Source: an uncultured Haliea sp. (GTDB taxonomy: Bacteria; Pseudomonadota; Gammaproteobacteria; Pseudomonadales; Halieaceae). Taken from it: a stretch of 64,000 bases of DNA. How positions within the stretch are numbered: position 1 is the stretch's first letter; every line of letters starts with the position of its first letter. The position numbers and the translations under genes were made by a program. The stretch lies in contig CAJXUQ010000017.1 in the NCBI GenBank assembly GCA_913061145.1, forward strand, positions 1 to 64,000, given 5' to 3'. A model generated the notes under the pieces. That model was given only the letters and a program-made list of their open reading frames with translations, was not told the DNA's origin and made no database searches. Positions 56,487 to 64,000 of the stretch are shown piece by piece.

Positions 56487-57341
56487 CTATGAATCGATGC
56501 CGGGGTGCGAGTAGGCGGGCAGTATTGGATCCTCAATACGTTGGCACCCGTCGAGTGAGTAGACCGGTAGCGCATGCTGCAGCGGAAAATGCAGGCTGTA
56601 GGCAGTGAGCCCAGTGCGCTCAGCGGCCGGCAGGTGGCAGAGTGCGAGGCCGGTCTCCGCGATGTATTCAATGCGCTCAGTCGGGTAGCTTTCCGGAATG
56701 TACTCACTGGCTCCGGGTGTGCGGATAGCGGTGCTCGGGCTCAGGGTGTTTACGGCAATGTTGTCAGCCAGAAGCTCCGCGGCAAGACCCTGGGTCATGC
56801 GGTGCACCGCGGCCTTGATGGACGCATAGACAGTGCCTCCCCCCTGGGTCGCAAACACATCATAGGGGCGGGTCGGTGGCAGTGCAGTTACCGACCCCAG
56901 CGTGACAATCCAGCCAGCGCCACGTTTGCGCATTTCGGGTACTGCGTGCTGGATCAGCCGAAACGGCGCGCGCAGATAGTGATGAAAAGTACGCTCGAAG
57001 GTTGCCGGGTCCATGATCGCCGTCGGGGCGTATTCGGCTTTGCCGCCACTGTGGATCAGGATGTCCAGCCCACCGGTGAGTGCAATCGTGCGGCTTATCA
57101 GAGAGTCGAGATCCGTGTCACTTTCGAGGTCCGCCTGCAGCGGATAGGCCACTCCACCCTGCCCTTCAATCAGCGCTACGCTCTCATGCAGTGTGCCTGC
57201 ATAGGTGCCCGCACTGTCGAGGCTGCGTGCCGTCAGCACGACCGTCGCGCCCTCGGCAGCAAGGCGCTGGGCAAGCGCACGACCGATGCCCCGGCTGGCA
57301 CCCGTAACCAGAGCAACTTTACCGTCCAGCAGTGTTCCCAT
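56487..57341 (-). CDS. Short-chain dehydrogenase/reductase
   Basis: Classical SDR with the NAD(P) motif TGASRGIG at 13-20 and the catalytic Tyr and Lys in YASIK, preceded by the Ser-containing LGSVTALP. The 284-residue product has a long C-terminal extension of about 50 residues after the usual fold. The TARSLDSAG segment after beta-2 (Arg) hints at NADPH. The substrate is unknown. CAGGAGG lies nine bases before ATG 57341. It follows the Dabb-like gene on the same strand. Confidence 0.87.
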   Translation of the reverse strand: MGTLLDGKVALVTGASRGIGRALAQRLAAEGATVVLTARSLDSAGTYAGTLHESVALIEGQGGVAYPLQADLESDTDLDSLISRTIALTGGLDILIHSGGKAEYAPTAIMDPATFERTFHHYLRAPFRLIQHAVPEMRKRGAGWIVTLGSVTALPPTRPYDVFATQGGGTVYASIKAAVHRMTQGLAAELLADNIAVNTLSPSTAIRTPGASEYIPESYPTERIEYIAETGLALCHLPAAERTGLTAYSLHFPLQHALPVYSLDGCQRIEDPILPAYSHPGIDS

Positions 57342-57392
57342 GTCAATGGCCTCCTGAATAAACTGTGTCTTTGGACTCTATTGCAGGACCCT

Positions 57393-58463
57393 TCAGATCC
57401 CCTCACCCTGCGCCACGAGCTCTCGCGCCAGCACGCTGCTGCCAAACGGGCTGAATGCGTGAGAGAGCGCTGTATCGATAGCCTGTGCACCCGACTCCGG
57501 GTCAAACCAGCGATCAATATGGGCCCAGTGGTGTGGGTGCACCATGTATGGCCCCAACAGGTCATCGACGGTGCGGAATTCCTGCTCCCATACCCAGGTC
57601 CAAGGCGCACAGACAGCATGCTGCCAATCCACCGGGACAGCTCGGCTCAGGCGCCAGTTGCGAATTTCGCGAATGTGGCGTGGCATGGCGAGCAGGTCCC
57701 GTTCAAAGGCCTCTGCAGTCGTGTTCTCGCGGCCGGATTGCAGTCTGAAGAATGCTGTGCGTTTGATCCCGCCAGCCAGGTCGGGCTCCCGCAGACCGGC
57801 ACCGACGGTTTCCAGCGCCAGTGCATGCACGGCACTGCAGGTACGCGAGAGCTCAGGAAGAATCTGGCGCTGCCACACATCACTCGCCTGCGCCCGCGCC
57901 GCGGTGCTGGCATCCGGGTATAGCAGGTCCAGTGTCAGGTGCCCCGCTGCGTACTCGGGGGCGAGGTTGCTGCCGAGCTCGCTTGACGCCAGCCCCGGAA
58001 GTTGCGGCAGCCACAGGGAAAGCGCCTGTTGCAGTACATCCGCACCGTCCGCGCAAATCTGCAACTGTGCGGTCTCGCGGTAGCCTCTGCTGGCTGCCGT
58101 GGAGCGCTCGGCACCTGGCAGCGTGAGTTCCGCTGCGTCCGGCTCCATCAGGTAGGTGCGCCTGCGGGACAGACTCTGTTTATCGACAGCAGCCCAGAAA
58201 TTGGCGACCTCTGCCGTCCCTGACTGTGCGCGCATGCCCCACCAAGCCGCCGGGTCGGCAATGGTCCAGCGTAGCCAGAGTGTCACCGGCGCTTCGGTGA
58301 TGGCGACCGGAGGCGACACGTGCAGAGACTGAAAGCGCATGCCACGTGCCTCCGCAGCCTCCCGATAGTGTGTCTGAAACAGCGCCTCGACTGCAGACAG
58401 ATGCTGCGCTTTCACGACAATTTCGTCTTGTGCGATGATCATTGGGCGGACTTCACTGCTCAT
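57393..58463 (-). CDS. Protein with C-terminal Dabb-like (dimeric alpha-beta barrel) domain
   Basis: No firm family is recognised. The C-terminal third (about 230-330) looks like a stress-responsive A/B barrel or EthD-type ferredoxin fold: IKRTAFFRLQSG, then MPRHIREIRNWRLS and WVWEQEFRTVDDLLGPYMVHPHH. The N-terminal and middle parts have similar spacing of strands and may be diverged copies. Dabb-fold proteins often act in aromatic or polyketide-like catabolism. The start is uncertain: ATG 58463, with TTG 58472 and ATG 58442 as alternatives. It is divergent from the acyl-CoA synthetase gene. Confidence 0.6.
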   Translation of the reverse strand: MSSEVRPMIIAQDEIVVKAQHLSAVEALFQTHYREAAEARGMRFQSLHVSPPVAITEAPVTLWLRWTIADPAAWWGMRAQSGTAEVANFWAAVDKQSLSRRRTYLMEPDAAELTLPGAERSTAASRGYRETAQLQICADGADVLQQALSLWLPQLPGLASSELGSNLAPEYAAGHLTLDLLYPDASTAARAQASDVWQRQILPELSRTCSAVHALALETVGAGLREPDLAGGIKRTAFFRLQSGRENTTAEAFERDLLAMPRHIREIRNWRLSRAVPVDWQHAVCAPWTWVWEQEFRTVDDLLGPYMVHPHHWAHIDRWFDPESGAQAIDTALSHAFSPFGSSVLARELVAQGEGI

Positions 58464-58628
58464 TATTGTCAACCCGCAAGCTATCTGCCGTGGCTGCTGT
58501 CGTCAATGTCACGGCATGCAAAGGCGTATAGAATCACAAGGAGGCATACCAGCGTGGTGGCTTGTCTGCCCGCTGAAGCACTGGTTCAATGCAAACCTCA
58601 GCAGGCGCTCACCGGGTCAGCAGTGAAA

Positions 58629-58634
58629 TATAAT
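58629..58634 (+). promoter_or_regulatory. Candidate -10 element for the acyl-CoA synthetase gene
   Basis: A perfect TATAAT lies 26 bases before ATG 58661 in the 197-base divergent gap. No recognisable -35 hexamer is present, so a regulated promoter or a chance match are both possible. Confidence 0.3.
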
Positions 58635-58660
58635 CAAGAATCCAGGGAGTTGGCAGGACC

Positions 58661-60229
58661 ATGACCGAAAACGCACTTCGTCAGCAATCCATTTACGACA
58701 TACTGCGGCGCAGCGCCGCGCGCCATCCGCAAAAACTGGCCATTCGCCAGCACAGTGTTGGCTGGACCTATGAAGAGTTCCACCACCTGTGCCGTGCGGC
58801 GGCGGCTGGTCTGGCGGCGCGGGGTATCCAGCCCGGCGATCGTGTGGCGATTCTGTCGCGCAATTCCAATGCCTTTGCCGTGGCCCGATTCGCGATTGCT
58901 GCTGCCGGAGCAGTCCTGGTGCCTGTCAACTTCATGCTCAATGCGCAGGAGGCCGCCTATATCGTCGACCACAGCGAAGCGCGCCTGTTGCTCGTGGGGC
59001 CAACGGAAGTGGACAAAGCGCGAGCGGTTGCCGGTCTCTGCCCTCGTGTGGAAGCGCTACTGTGGCTGAATCTGGACAGTCCGCCACCGGAAGGCATGGA
59101 CGCTTTTTCCACGTTGCTGCAGGTGGAGCCGCTTTCCCGGCCGGTGGCGGTTGATGAGCGCACCCCCGCACAAATCATTTACACGAGTGGTACGGAGTCG
59201 GCTCCGAAGGGTGCGGTGCTCAGTCATGCCGCCGTGTTGTGGCAGTACGGCAGTATTCTTGCCGATGCCGAGGTCGCCGGCCACGACCGGCTGCTGCACG
59301 CCCTGCCGCTGTTTCACTGCGCGCAGTTGGACTGCTTCCTCGGCCCTTCATTGCAGGCGGGTGGCACCAACATCATTACCGACGACAACAGCGCCGAGAA
59401 CCTGTTGCGATTGCTGCAGGAGGAGCGCATCACGTCGTTTTTTGCACCACCGACTGTGTGGATATCACTGCTGCGGGCGCCCGGTTTTGACACTGCGGAC
59501 CTCACCGCCTTGCGCAAGGGCTACTACGGGGCCTCGATCATGCCGGTGGAGGTGCTCAAGGAAATACAGGCGCGGCTGCCGCAACTCCGGTTGTGGAACC
59601 TCTACGGACAAACCGAGATTGCCCCAACGGCCACGATCCTCAAGCCGGAGGACCAGCTGCGAAAAGCCGGCTCGGCCGGCAAGCCGGTGCTACATGTGGA
59701 AACGCGCCTGGTGGATGACGCGGGGAATGACGTTGAGGTGGGCGCCATCGGAGAAGTGGTGCACCGCTCGCCGCAGCTCCTTACCGAGTACTTCAAGAAC
59801 CCGGAAAAGACCGCTGAGGCCTTTGCCGGTGGCTGGTTCCACAGCGGCGACCTGGGAACTTTCGACGATGACGGCTACCTGACCATCGTTGACCGCAAAA
59901 AGGACATGATCAAGACCGGTGGTGAGAACGTCTCCGGTCGCGAGGTTGAAGAAACCATTTACCAGCTGCCATGGGTGGCGGAGGTTGCCGTGATCGGGCT
60001 GCCCCACCCGACCTGGGTGGAGGCTGTTGCGGCCGTGGTGGTGGCCAAGGCAGATGCTGGTAGCGCCGTCGATGAGCAGGCGGTTATCGAGCACTGTCAT
60101 GCTCGTCTGGCGGGGTTCAAAGTCCCCAAGCGGGTGATTATTGCTTCCGATCTTCCGCGTAATCCTTCGGGAAAAATACTCAAGCGCACGCTGCGTGAGG
60201 CGCATGCATCGGCCTTTGCCACCGGCTGA
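58661..60229 (+). CDS. Acyl-CoA synthetase / AMP-dependent ligase
   Basis: ANL-superfamily enzyme that activates a carboxylic acid as its adenylate and then the CoA thioester. The P-loop-like motif IIYTSGTESAPKGAV (about 170-184), the adenine motif YGQTEIAPTA and the hinge and C-terminal lysine motif NPSGKILKRTLRE are all present. Length is 522 residues. The acid is not identifiable from sequence. The neighbouring SDR, quinone oxidoreductase and deacylase genes suggest catabolism of an unusual carboxylic acid. Confidence 0.9.
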   Translation: MTENALRQQSIYDILRRSAARHPQKLAIRQHSVGWTYEEFHHLCRAAAAGLAARGIQPGDRVAILSRNSNAFAVARFAIAAAGAVLVPVNFMLNAQEAAYIVDHSEARLLLVGPTEVDKARAVAGLCPRVEALLWLNLDSPPPEGMDAFSTLLQVEPLSRPVAVDERTPAQIIYTSGTESAPKGAVLSHAAVLWQYGSILADAEVAGHDRLLHALPLFHCAQLDCFLGPSLQAGGTNIITDDNSAENLLRLLQEERITSFFAPPTVWISLLRAPGFDTADLTALRKGYYGASIMPVEVLKEIQARLPQLRLWNLYGQTEIAPTATILKPEDQLRKAGSAGKPVLHVETRLVDDAGNDVEVGAIGEVVHRSPQLLTEYFKNPEKTAEAFAGGWFHSGDLGTFDDDGYLTIVDRKKDMIKTGGENVSGREVEETIYQLPWVAEVAVIGLPHPTWVEAVAAVVVAKADAGSAVDEQAVIEHCHARLAGFKVPKRVIIASDLPRNPSGKILKRTLREAHASAFATG

Positions 60230-60240
60230 TATCGCGCACT

Positions 60241-61104
60241 TTATCCGGGAACGGCAAGACCCATGCTGGCGAGAATCTCCGCCGGTAACGCGGGTGTCGA
60301 CAGTGTGCTGAGGTGTTGAGCGCGACCCGCAGCCATCTGCTGTGTCACCTCGGGGTGGGTGGACACCCAGAATGCCCCGGCGACAACCTGGGGGAAAATA
60401 CGCTGCGCCGCCTCCATGCCTGAGATACCGTCCGAGTGGAGCATCGCGTCCATCAGCGCCCGGTGCTGCACACTGCCCTCGTCCTGCCCGCCGCCGCCAT
60501 CGGCAAATATGCGGGTTGCCACCGGTCCGGGAAGAATTGCCGAGACGTGGATCGGCGCGCCTTTCAGCTGCATCTCCAGGAACAGGCATTCGCTGTAGGA
60601 GATCATGGCGTGCTTGCTGAGAATGTACGACGTCTGCAGCGGCATCATCCCCAGTCCGCCGATCGAGCAGGTATTGGCGATCCAGGCGCGCCTGCCGCTG
60701 GCAAGCATGCCGGGCGCAAAGGCGCGTACGCCATGAATCGCGCCATGGATATTGATCTGCAGGGTTTTCTCCCACTGCTCGCTGCTGAGCTCCCAACTGA
60801 AACCAACCGTTTCCACCCCGGCATTGTTGAACAGCATCGTGACGCTGCCGAAGCGCTTATGAACCGCCTTCGCGAGCGCATCAATGGATTCGGGACTGGC
60901 AACGTCCACGTGCATTGCCGTCGCATCACCCCCGGCCTGGCAGATCGCATCCACCACGCTCTCTGCACGATCTGCCGCGATATCGGCAACCACCACCTGC
61001 ATGCCGGCCGCTGCGGCACAGTGGGCCAGACCTTCACCGATACCGGAACCGGCTCCGGTAATAACGGCGACGTTGCCCTTCAGGGCCGCTAGTGGATCAG
61101 ACAT
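60241..61104 (-). CDS. Short-chain dehydrogenase/reductase
   Basis: SDR with TGAGSGIG at 16-23, the NNAGVE motif and catalytic Tyr-Lys in YILSK. The 287-residue product resembles SDR family members annotated near fatty-acid or steroid-type degradation genes, but the substrate is not known. AAGGAA precedes ATG 61104. It converges with the acyl-CoA synthetase gene (11-base gap) and is the last gene of a minus-strand run of three. Confidence 0.87.
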   Translation of the reverse strand: MSDPLAALKGNVAVITGAGSGIGEGLAHCAAAAGMQVVVADIAADRAESVVDAICQAGGDATAMHVDVASPESIDALAKAVHKRFGSVTMLFNNAGVETVGFSWELSSEQWEKTLQINIHGAIHGVRAFAPGMLASGRRAWIANTCSIGGLGMMPLQTSYILSKHAMISYSECLFLEMQLKGAPIHVSAILPGPVATRIFADGGGGQDEGSVQHRALMDAMLHSDGISGMEAAQRIFPQVVAGAFWVSTHPEVTQQMAAGRAQHLSTLSTPALPAEILASMGLAVPG

Positions 61105-61124
61105 GCTTGATTCCTTGTTTGAGA

Positions 61125-62111
61125 TTAGTCGAGATCGGCGACATTCAGCACCTTCTTGCCGCGGTTGTGGCCTTCCTGCAGGATGCTGTGGACGTCGGCG
61201 ACCGCCGCCAATGGGTATTGCTCAATAGGTGGCAGCCTGATCTCCCCCTTGACCAGCAGCTGCGCGATTCTGGTCAATGTTGCGGCACAGTCGGTGTCGT
61301 CCATGGTTGAAAATACCCGTTTGACACCGCGTTCGGCGGCCATCGCGGCCGCTGCCGGGATATCCCCGTCATCGACCAGGGTGGGGATGCTGACGAAGGT
61401 GCCACCCGGTCTGACGAGGTCAAGGCCGTCGGGCAAGGTGCTGGCACCCACGGCGTCCATGAGGTAGTCGAGACCCCCGGACGCCCAGTCCGCGATCGCC
61501 CCGGAGATACTTTCACTGCGGTAGTCGATGACCCGTTCGGCGCCCAGCCCCTGCACGTACTCCACGTTGGATGTTGAACAGGTCGCCGCCACGCGTGCGC
61601 CTGCCCGGCGCGCAAATTGCACGGCGAAACTGCCCAGCCCACCTGATCCACCGTGGATAAGTGCCCATTGCCCCGGTGCCAGGCCACCCCGATCAAACAG
61701 GCCCTGCCACGCAGTCAGTGCGGCAACAGGCAGTGCCGCAGCCTCTGCAAAGCCGAGTCCCTCGGGAATGTGCGCCACCCGGTCGGCGTCGGCCAGCGTG
61801 TATTCCGCATAACTGCCCTGACCACCCTGGCCGTGGTTGGTGGGGGTAAACACCCGGTCGCCCACCGTGAATCCGCGCACCCCCTCCCCTATCGCCGCCA
61901 CGCGCCCGGCCGCGTCAAAGCCGATAATGTAGGGAAATACGTAAGGCCTGTATTGGGCCAGGTGCCCTTCGCGGTTTTTCCAGTCGGCAGGATTGACACC
62001 CGCGCAGGCAACCTGAATCAGTAGTTGACCGGCCGCAGGTGTGGGTGTCGGAACCTCGGCTCTGCGGAAAACTTCCGGGCCGCCGGTCTTCTCTATGATC
62101 ATGGCAAACAT
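61125..62111 (-). CDS. Zinc-independent NADPH:quinone oxidoreductase (MDR family)
   Basis: Medium-chain dehydrogenase/reductase of the quinone-oxidoreductase type. Features are GVNPADWKNREG in the catalytic domain, the cofactor motif HGGSGGLGSFAVQFA, and no cysteine/histidine set for a structural zinc. Such enzymes reduce quinones or enoyl substrates with NADPH. ATG 62111 with AGGGA upstream gives 328 residues; the longer frame to 62207 overlaps the upstream gene. It lies one base after the stop of the deacylase. Confidence 0.88.
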   Translation of the reverse strand: MFAMIIEKTGGPEVFRRAEVPTPTPAAGQLLIQVACAGVNPADWKNREGHLAQYRPYVFPYIIGFDAAGRVAAIGEGVRGFTVGDRVFTPTNHGQGGQGSYAEYTLADADRVAHIPEGLGFAEAAALPVAALTAWQGLFDRGGLAPGQWALIHGGSGGLGSFAVQFARRAGARVAATCSTSNVEYVQGLGAERVIDYRSESISGAIADWASGGLDYLMDAVGASTLPDGLDLVRPGGTFVSIPTLVDDGDIPAAAAMAAERGVKRVFSTMDDTDCAATLTRIAQLLVKGEIRLPPIEQYPLAAVADVHSILQEGHNRGKKVLNVADLD

Positions 62112-62112
62112 G

Positions 62113-63723
62113 TCAGTGTCCCTGCTGTCTATCGTTGATGGTGTTCTGCGGTGGCCGCCTGATTGCTCTCCCCGGCATGCTGTCCATGCGCAATTCTCCC
62201 TCGTCAATTACGGGCACGCCGTTGACCAGTACGTAGCGCATGCCAACGGAGGGTTGTCGGGGGTTGGCAAAGGTGGCCCTGTCCTCCAGCGCGTTCAAAT
62301 CAAAGATGGCGATATCGGCATCCATACCCACCTGCAGCCTGCCTTTTTTGCGCATCTGCGGCACCGAGGACTGCAGGATCGTTGCCGGTATCAGCGATGT
62401 CTTGCGCAGGGCTTCCGTCAGGCTCAGCGACTCGCTTTCGCGCACCCATTCGGCCAGCAGGCGGCTGAAGGTGCCGGCACTCCGGGGGTGGGCGTAGGCT
62501 GTTTCCGGCAGCGGCCACGCGTCATGGGGGATCAGCGCGCCCGTGTTCGCGTCGATCCAGGGCATGCTGTCGCTGGCTATCGCCCCGCCGGGGAGCAGAA
62601 CCGAGGTGTCCAACACGCTGCGTTCCGCCGGTAAATCCAGAAAGTGTTTTACGATAATGGCACCGGGCTGCTCTGCGCGCAGGGCTTTGAAACTCTCTTC
62701 ATTGAGCCTCTGGCCGTTGTATTCAATGTCCTGCGCCTTCACGCCCTTGGCCGCCATTGCATCCGGGCTGAACAGCGCCGAACCGATGGTGGTGCTGGCG
62801 GCGCCATAGGTATAGGCCTCTGTCGTTATAGGAACCCCTGAAGCGCGCGCCGACTGAATCATCCCGGCCGTAATATCAACGGCCCGCACACTGCTGCTGT
62901 TCAAGTGGCAGATGTGCGCCGGGTTTCCGGTACTGGCCGCTAGGGCTATAACCTGTCCGACACACTCCGCCGAGCTGTCGGGGTCCTGCGGATTGTCGCA
63001 GGAGATGTGCGTGAAGGTAGGTACGTTATGGCGAGCGGCCAGGCTGTGCACTGCAAGAAGTTCGCGAAACCCTCCCCCTGGCGCGTAGCCACCGTTTATC
63101 CCGATACCGAGTGCCCCGTCGCGCAACCCCTGTTCAAGATAGGCAGTGATGCTCTGCACCTGTTCACTCGATGCGGGTTCGCTAACCCAGCGCTTGCGGG
63201 CGAAGGCATCACGGAACCACTGCACCTCTGCGCGGGGTGTCAGCCCCTCAAACTCCGCGATGCGCGCGAAGGTCCAGGCGGCAGACGTGCCGTAATTCAG
63301 TGCCCTGCCCGCCTGCGCTTGTGATTGATACCACTCGTCGACCGGCAGCACACCGGATTCAAGCTCCAGTGTGGTGGTCACGCCATCGTAAGCATGCATT
63401 CTGTCTGCGACCAGCGACTGCCCATGAGAATGCAGGTCGATAAACCCGGGGGCAACGATCAGACCCGTGGCATCGATAGTGCGCTCACCGACCAGCTGCG
63501 CCCGGGAAATCTCAGCGATCTCTGCGCCGCGGACACCCAGGTTGCGGACCGCATCCAGCCCGGTCTCCGGGTCGATCACGCGTCCCCCGGCGATAACCAG
63601 ATCATAGGGGACTTCCACGGCTGCCAGCGGACGACTCGCCAGGATCGCGAAGACCAGCGCCGTCAGCAGTGCGGCGCCGAGATTGCCAGCAGGGTTCTTA
63701 GGCCCAGTGTGCGGGTGTTTCAT
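62113..63723 (-). CDS. N-acyl-D-amino-acid deacylase family amidohydrolase
   Basis: The protein is a metal-dependent amidohydrolase of the D-aminoacylase type, which hydrolyses N-acyl-D-amino acids. The first metal motif is HSH at residues 98-100 (GFIDLHSHG), and the C-terminal GMDADIAIFDLNALEDRATF repeat is typical. A predicted signal peptide or membrane anchor (about 14-35) puts it in the periplasm. Length is 536 residues. GGGGA precedes ATG 63723. First gene of the run with the quinone oxidoreductase and SDR. Confidence 0.88.
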   Translation of the reverse strand: MKHPHTGPKNPAGNLGAALLTALVFAILASRPLAAVEVPYDLVIAGGRVIDPETGLDAVRNLGVRGAEIAEISRAQLVGERTIDATGLIVAPGFIDLHSHGQSLVADRMHAYDGVTTTLELESGVLPVDEWYQSQAQAGRALNYGTSAAWTFARIAEFEGLTPRAEVQWFRDAFARKRWVSEPASSEQVQSITAYLEQGLRDGALGIGINGGYAPGGGFRELLAVHSLAARHNVPTFTHISCDNPQDPDSSAECVGQVIALAASTGNPAHICHLNSSSVRAVDITAGMIQSARASGVPITTEAYTYGAASTTIGSALFSPDAMAAKGVKAQDIEYNGQRLNEESFKALRAEQPGAIIVKHFLDLPAERSVLDTSVLLPGGAIASDSMPWIDANTGALIPHDAWPLPETAYAHPRSAGTFSRLLAEWVRESESLSLTEALRKTSLIPATILQSSVPQMRKKGRLQVGMDADIAIFDLNALEDRATFANPRQPSVGMRYVLVNGVPVIDEGELRMDSMPGRAIRRPPQNTINDRQQGH

Positions 63724-63899
63724 GAGTTCCCCAACGGATTATGGTGACTACGTTACCGTGTTGCGTGCTGACTGCAATCGACAACCTGGTCAATTTAGCA
63801 TACAACAGACAGCCAAGGGTTTGTGACCAGAGGATTGCGCGCACAGTTGGTCGGCGAACCCCGGGGCTGAGCTGCAGAATATGTCGTGGGAGGAACAGG

Positions 63900-64000
63900 G
63901 TGAACAAGGTAATGACAGGGCGCACTGAGGAGACGGCAACGAGCCGCTGGGCACGGTTTACGCCCATCCGCACGGGCGAGGAGTATGTACAAAGTCTGCG
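63900..64000 (+). CDS. 4-hydroxyphenylacetate 3-monooxygenase (HpaB)-like protein, N-terminal fragment
   Basis: The last 101 bases encode 33 residues of a protein cut by the window end. Residues 23-33 read PIRTGEEYVQS, the conserved beginning of the FAD-dependent HpaB/PvcC monooxygenase family, in which the next residues are usually LRDGR. GTG 63900 has GGGAGGA 5 bases upstream; ATG 63912 is an alternative. It is divergent from the deacylase gene, with about 176 bases between them. Confidence 0.55.
   Translation, partial: MNKVMTGRTEETATSRWARFTPIRTGEEYVQSL

Overview
The window is a GC-rich stretch of a gammaproteobacterial chromosome, most likely a Pseudomonas-like or marine Cellvibrionales/Halieaceae-type organism. 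Three things suggest this. The first is the gene order fimV-truA-trpF-trpB-trpA-accD-folC-dedD-cvpA-purF-metZ. The second is the gloB-methyltransferase-rnhA-dnaQ block. The third is the presence of a haem-containing fatty acid cis/trans isomerase, MetH, NfuA and RimK. I saw no rRNA, tRNA, CRISPR array, insertion sequence or prophage. The first 47 bases are not genomic: they match an Illumina Nextera index adapter, so the window starts at a contig end.

Layout. 0.1-12.4 kb: a plus-strand housekeeping run for pilus/peptidoglycan regulation, tRNA modification, tryptophan, fatty acid, folate, purine and methionine synthesis. 12.4-16.4 kb: a MoxR ATPase / DUF58 / TgpA transglutaminase operon. 16.4-19.5 kb, minus strand: a GT2 glycosyltransferase / VTT membrane protein / ArnT-like GT operon behind a textbook PmrA-type box. 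19.6-22.1 kb, minus strand: a GNAT-C39 peptidase fusion and a MATCAP-like (DUF1704) metalloprotease. 22.4-26.7 kb: speA, carboxynorspermidine dehydrogenase and decarboxylase, an alternative spermidine route. 26.8-37.7 kb: a phospholipase D lipoprotein, sulfite reductase with DUF934, a 37-residue membrane microprotein, DUF2970, metH, nfuA behind an IscR-type site, DAHP synthase and an F420/flavin LLM oxidoreductase.

37.8-45.0 kb: rlmG, mltD and gloB (minus) divergent from a YafS-like methyltransferase, rnhA, dnaQ, nudC and sohB (plus), many overlapping by 4 bases. 45.0-51.4 kb: cti with a small membrane protein, a TRIC-family channel, rimK, a DegT-fold protein in which the PLP lysine is replaced by histidine, and a D-2-hydroxyacid dehydrogenase. 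51.6-56.5 kb: SnoaL-like protein, EEP-family phosphodiesterase, UPF0178 protein with a probable CTG start, and a SERCA-type calcium ATPase. 56.5-64 kb: an accessory, apparently catabolic region with two SDRs, a Dabb-like protein, an acyl-CoA synthetase, a quinone oxidoreductase, an N-acyl-D-amino acid deacylase and the start of an HpaB-like monooxygenase cut by the window end.

Most of the window is ordinary metabolism. The least explained parts are the PmrA-box envelope operon, the protease pair at 19.6-22.1 kb, the dehydratase-like gene set at 48.2-51.4 kb and the short overlapping membrane-protein genes. Promoter and regulator sites are pattern matches made by eye. Start codons were chosen from ribosome binding sites, overlaps and family N-termini.
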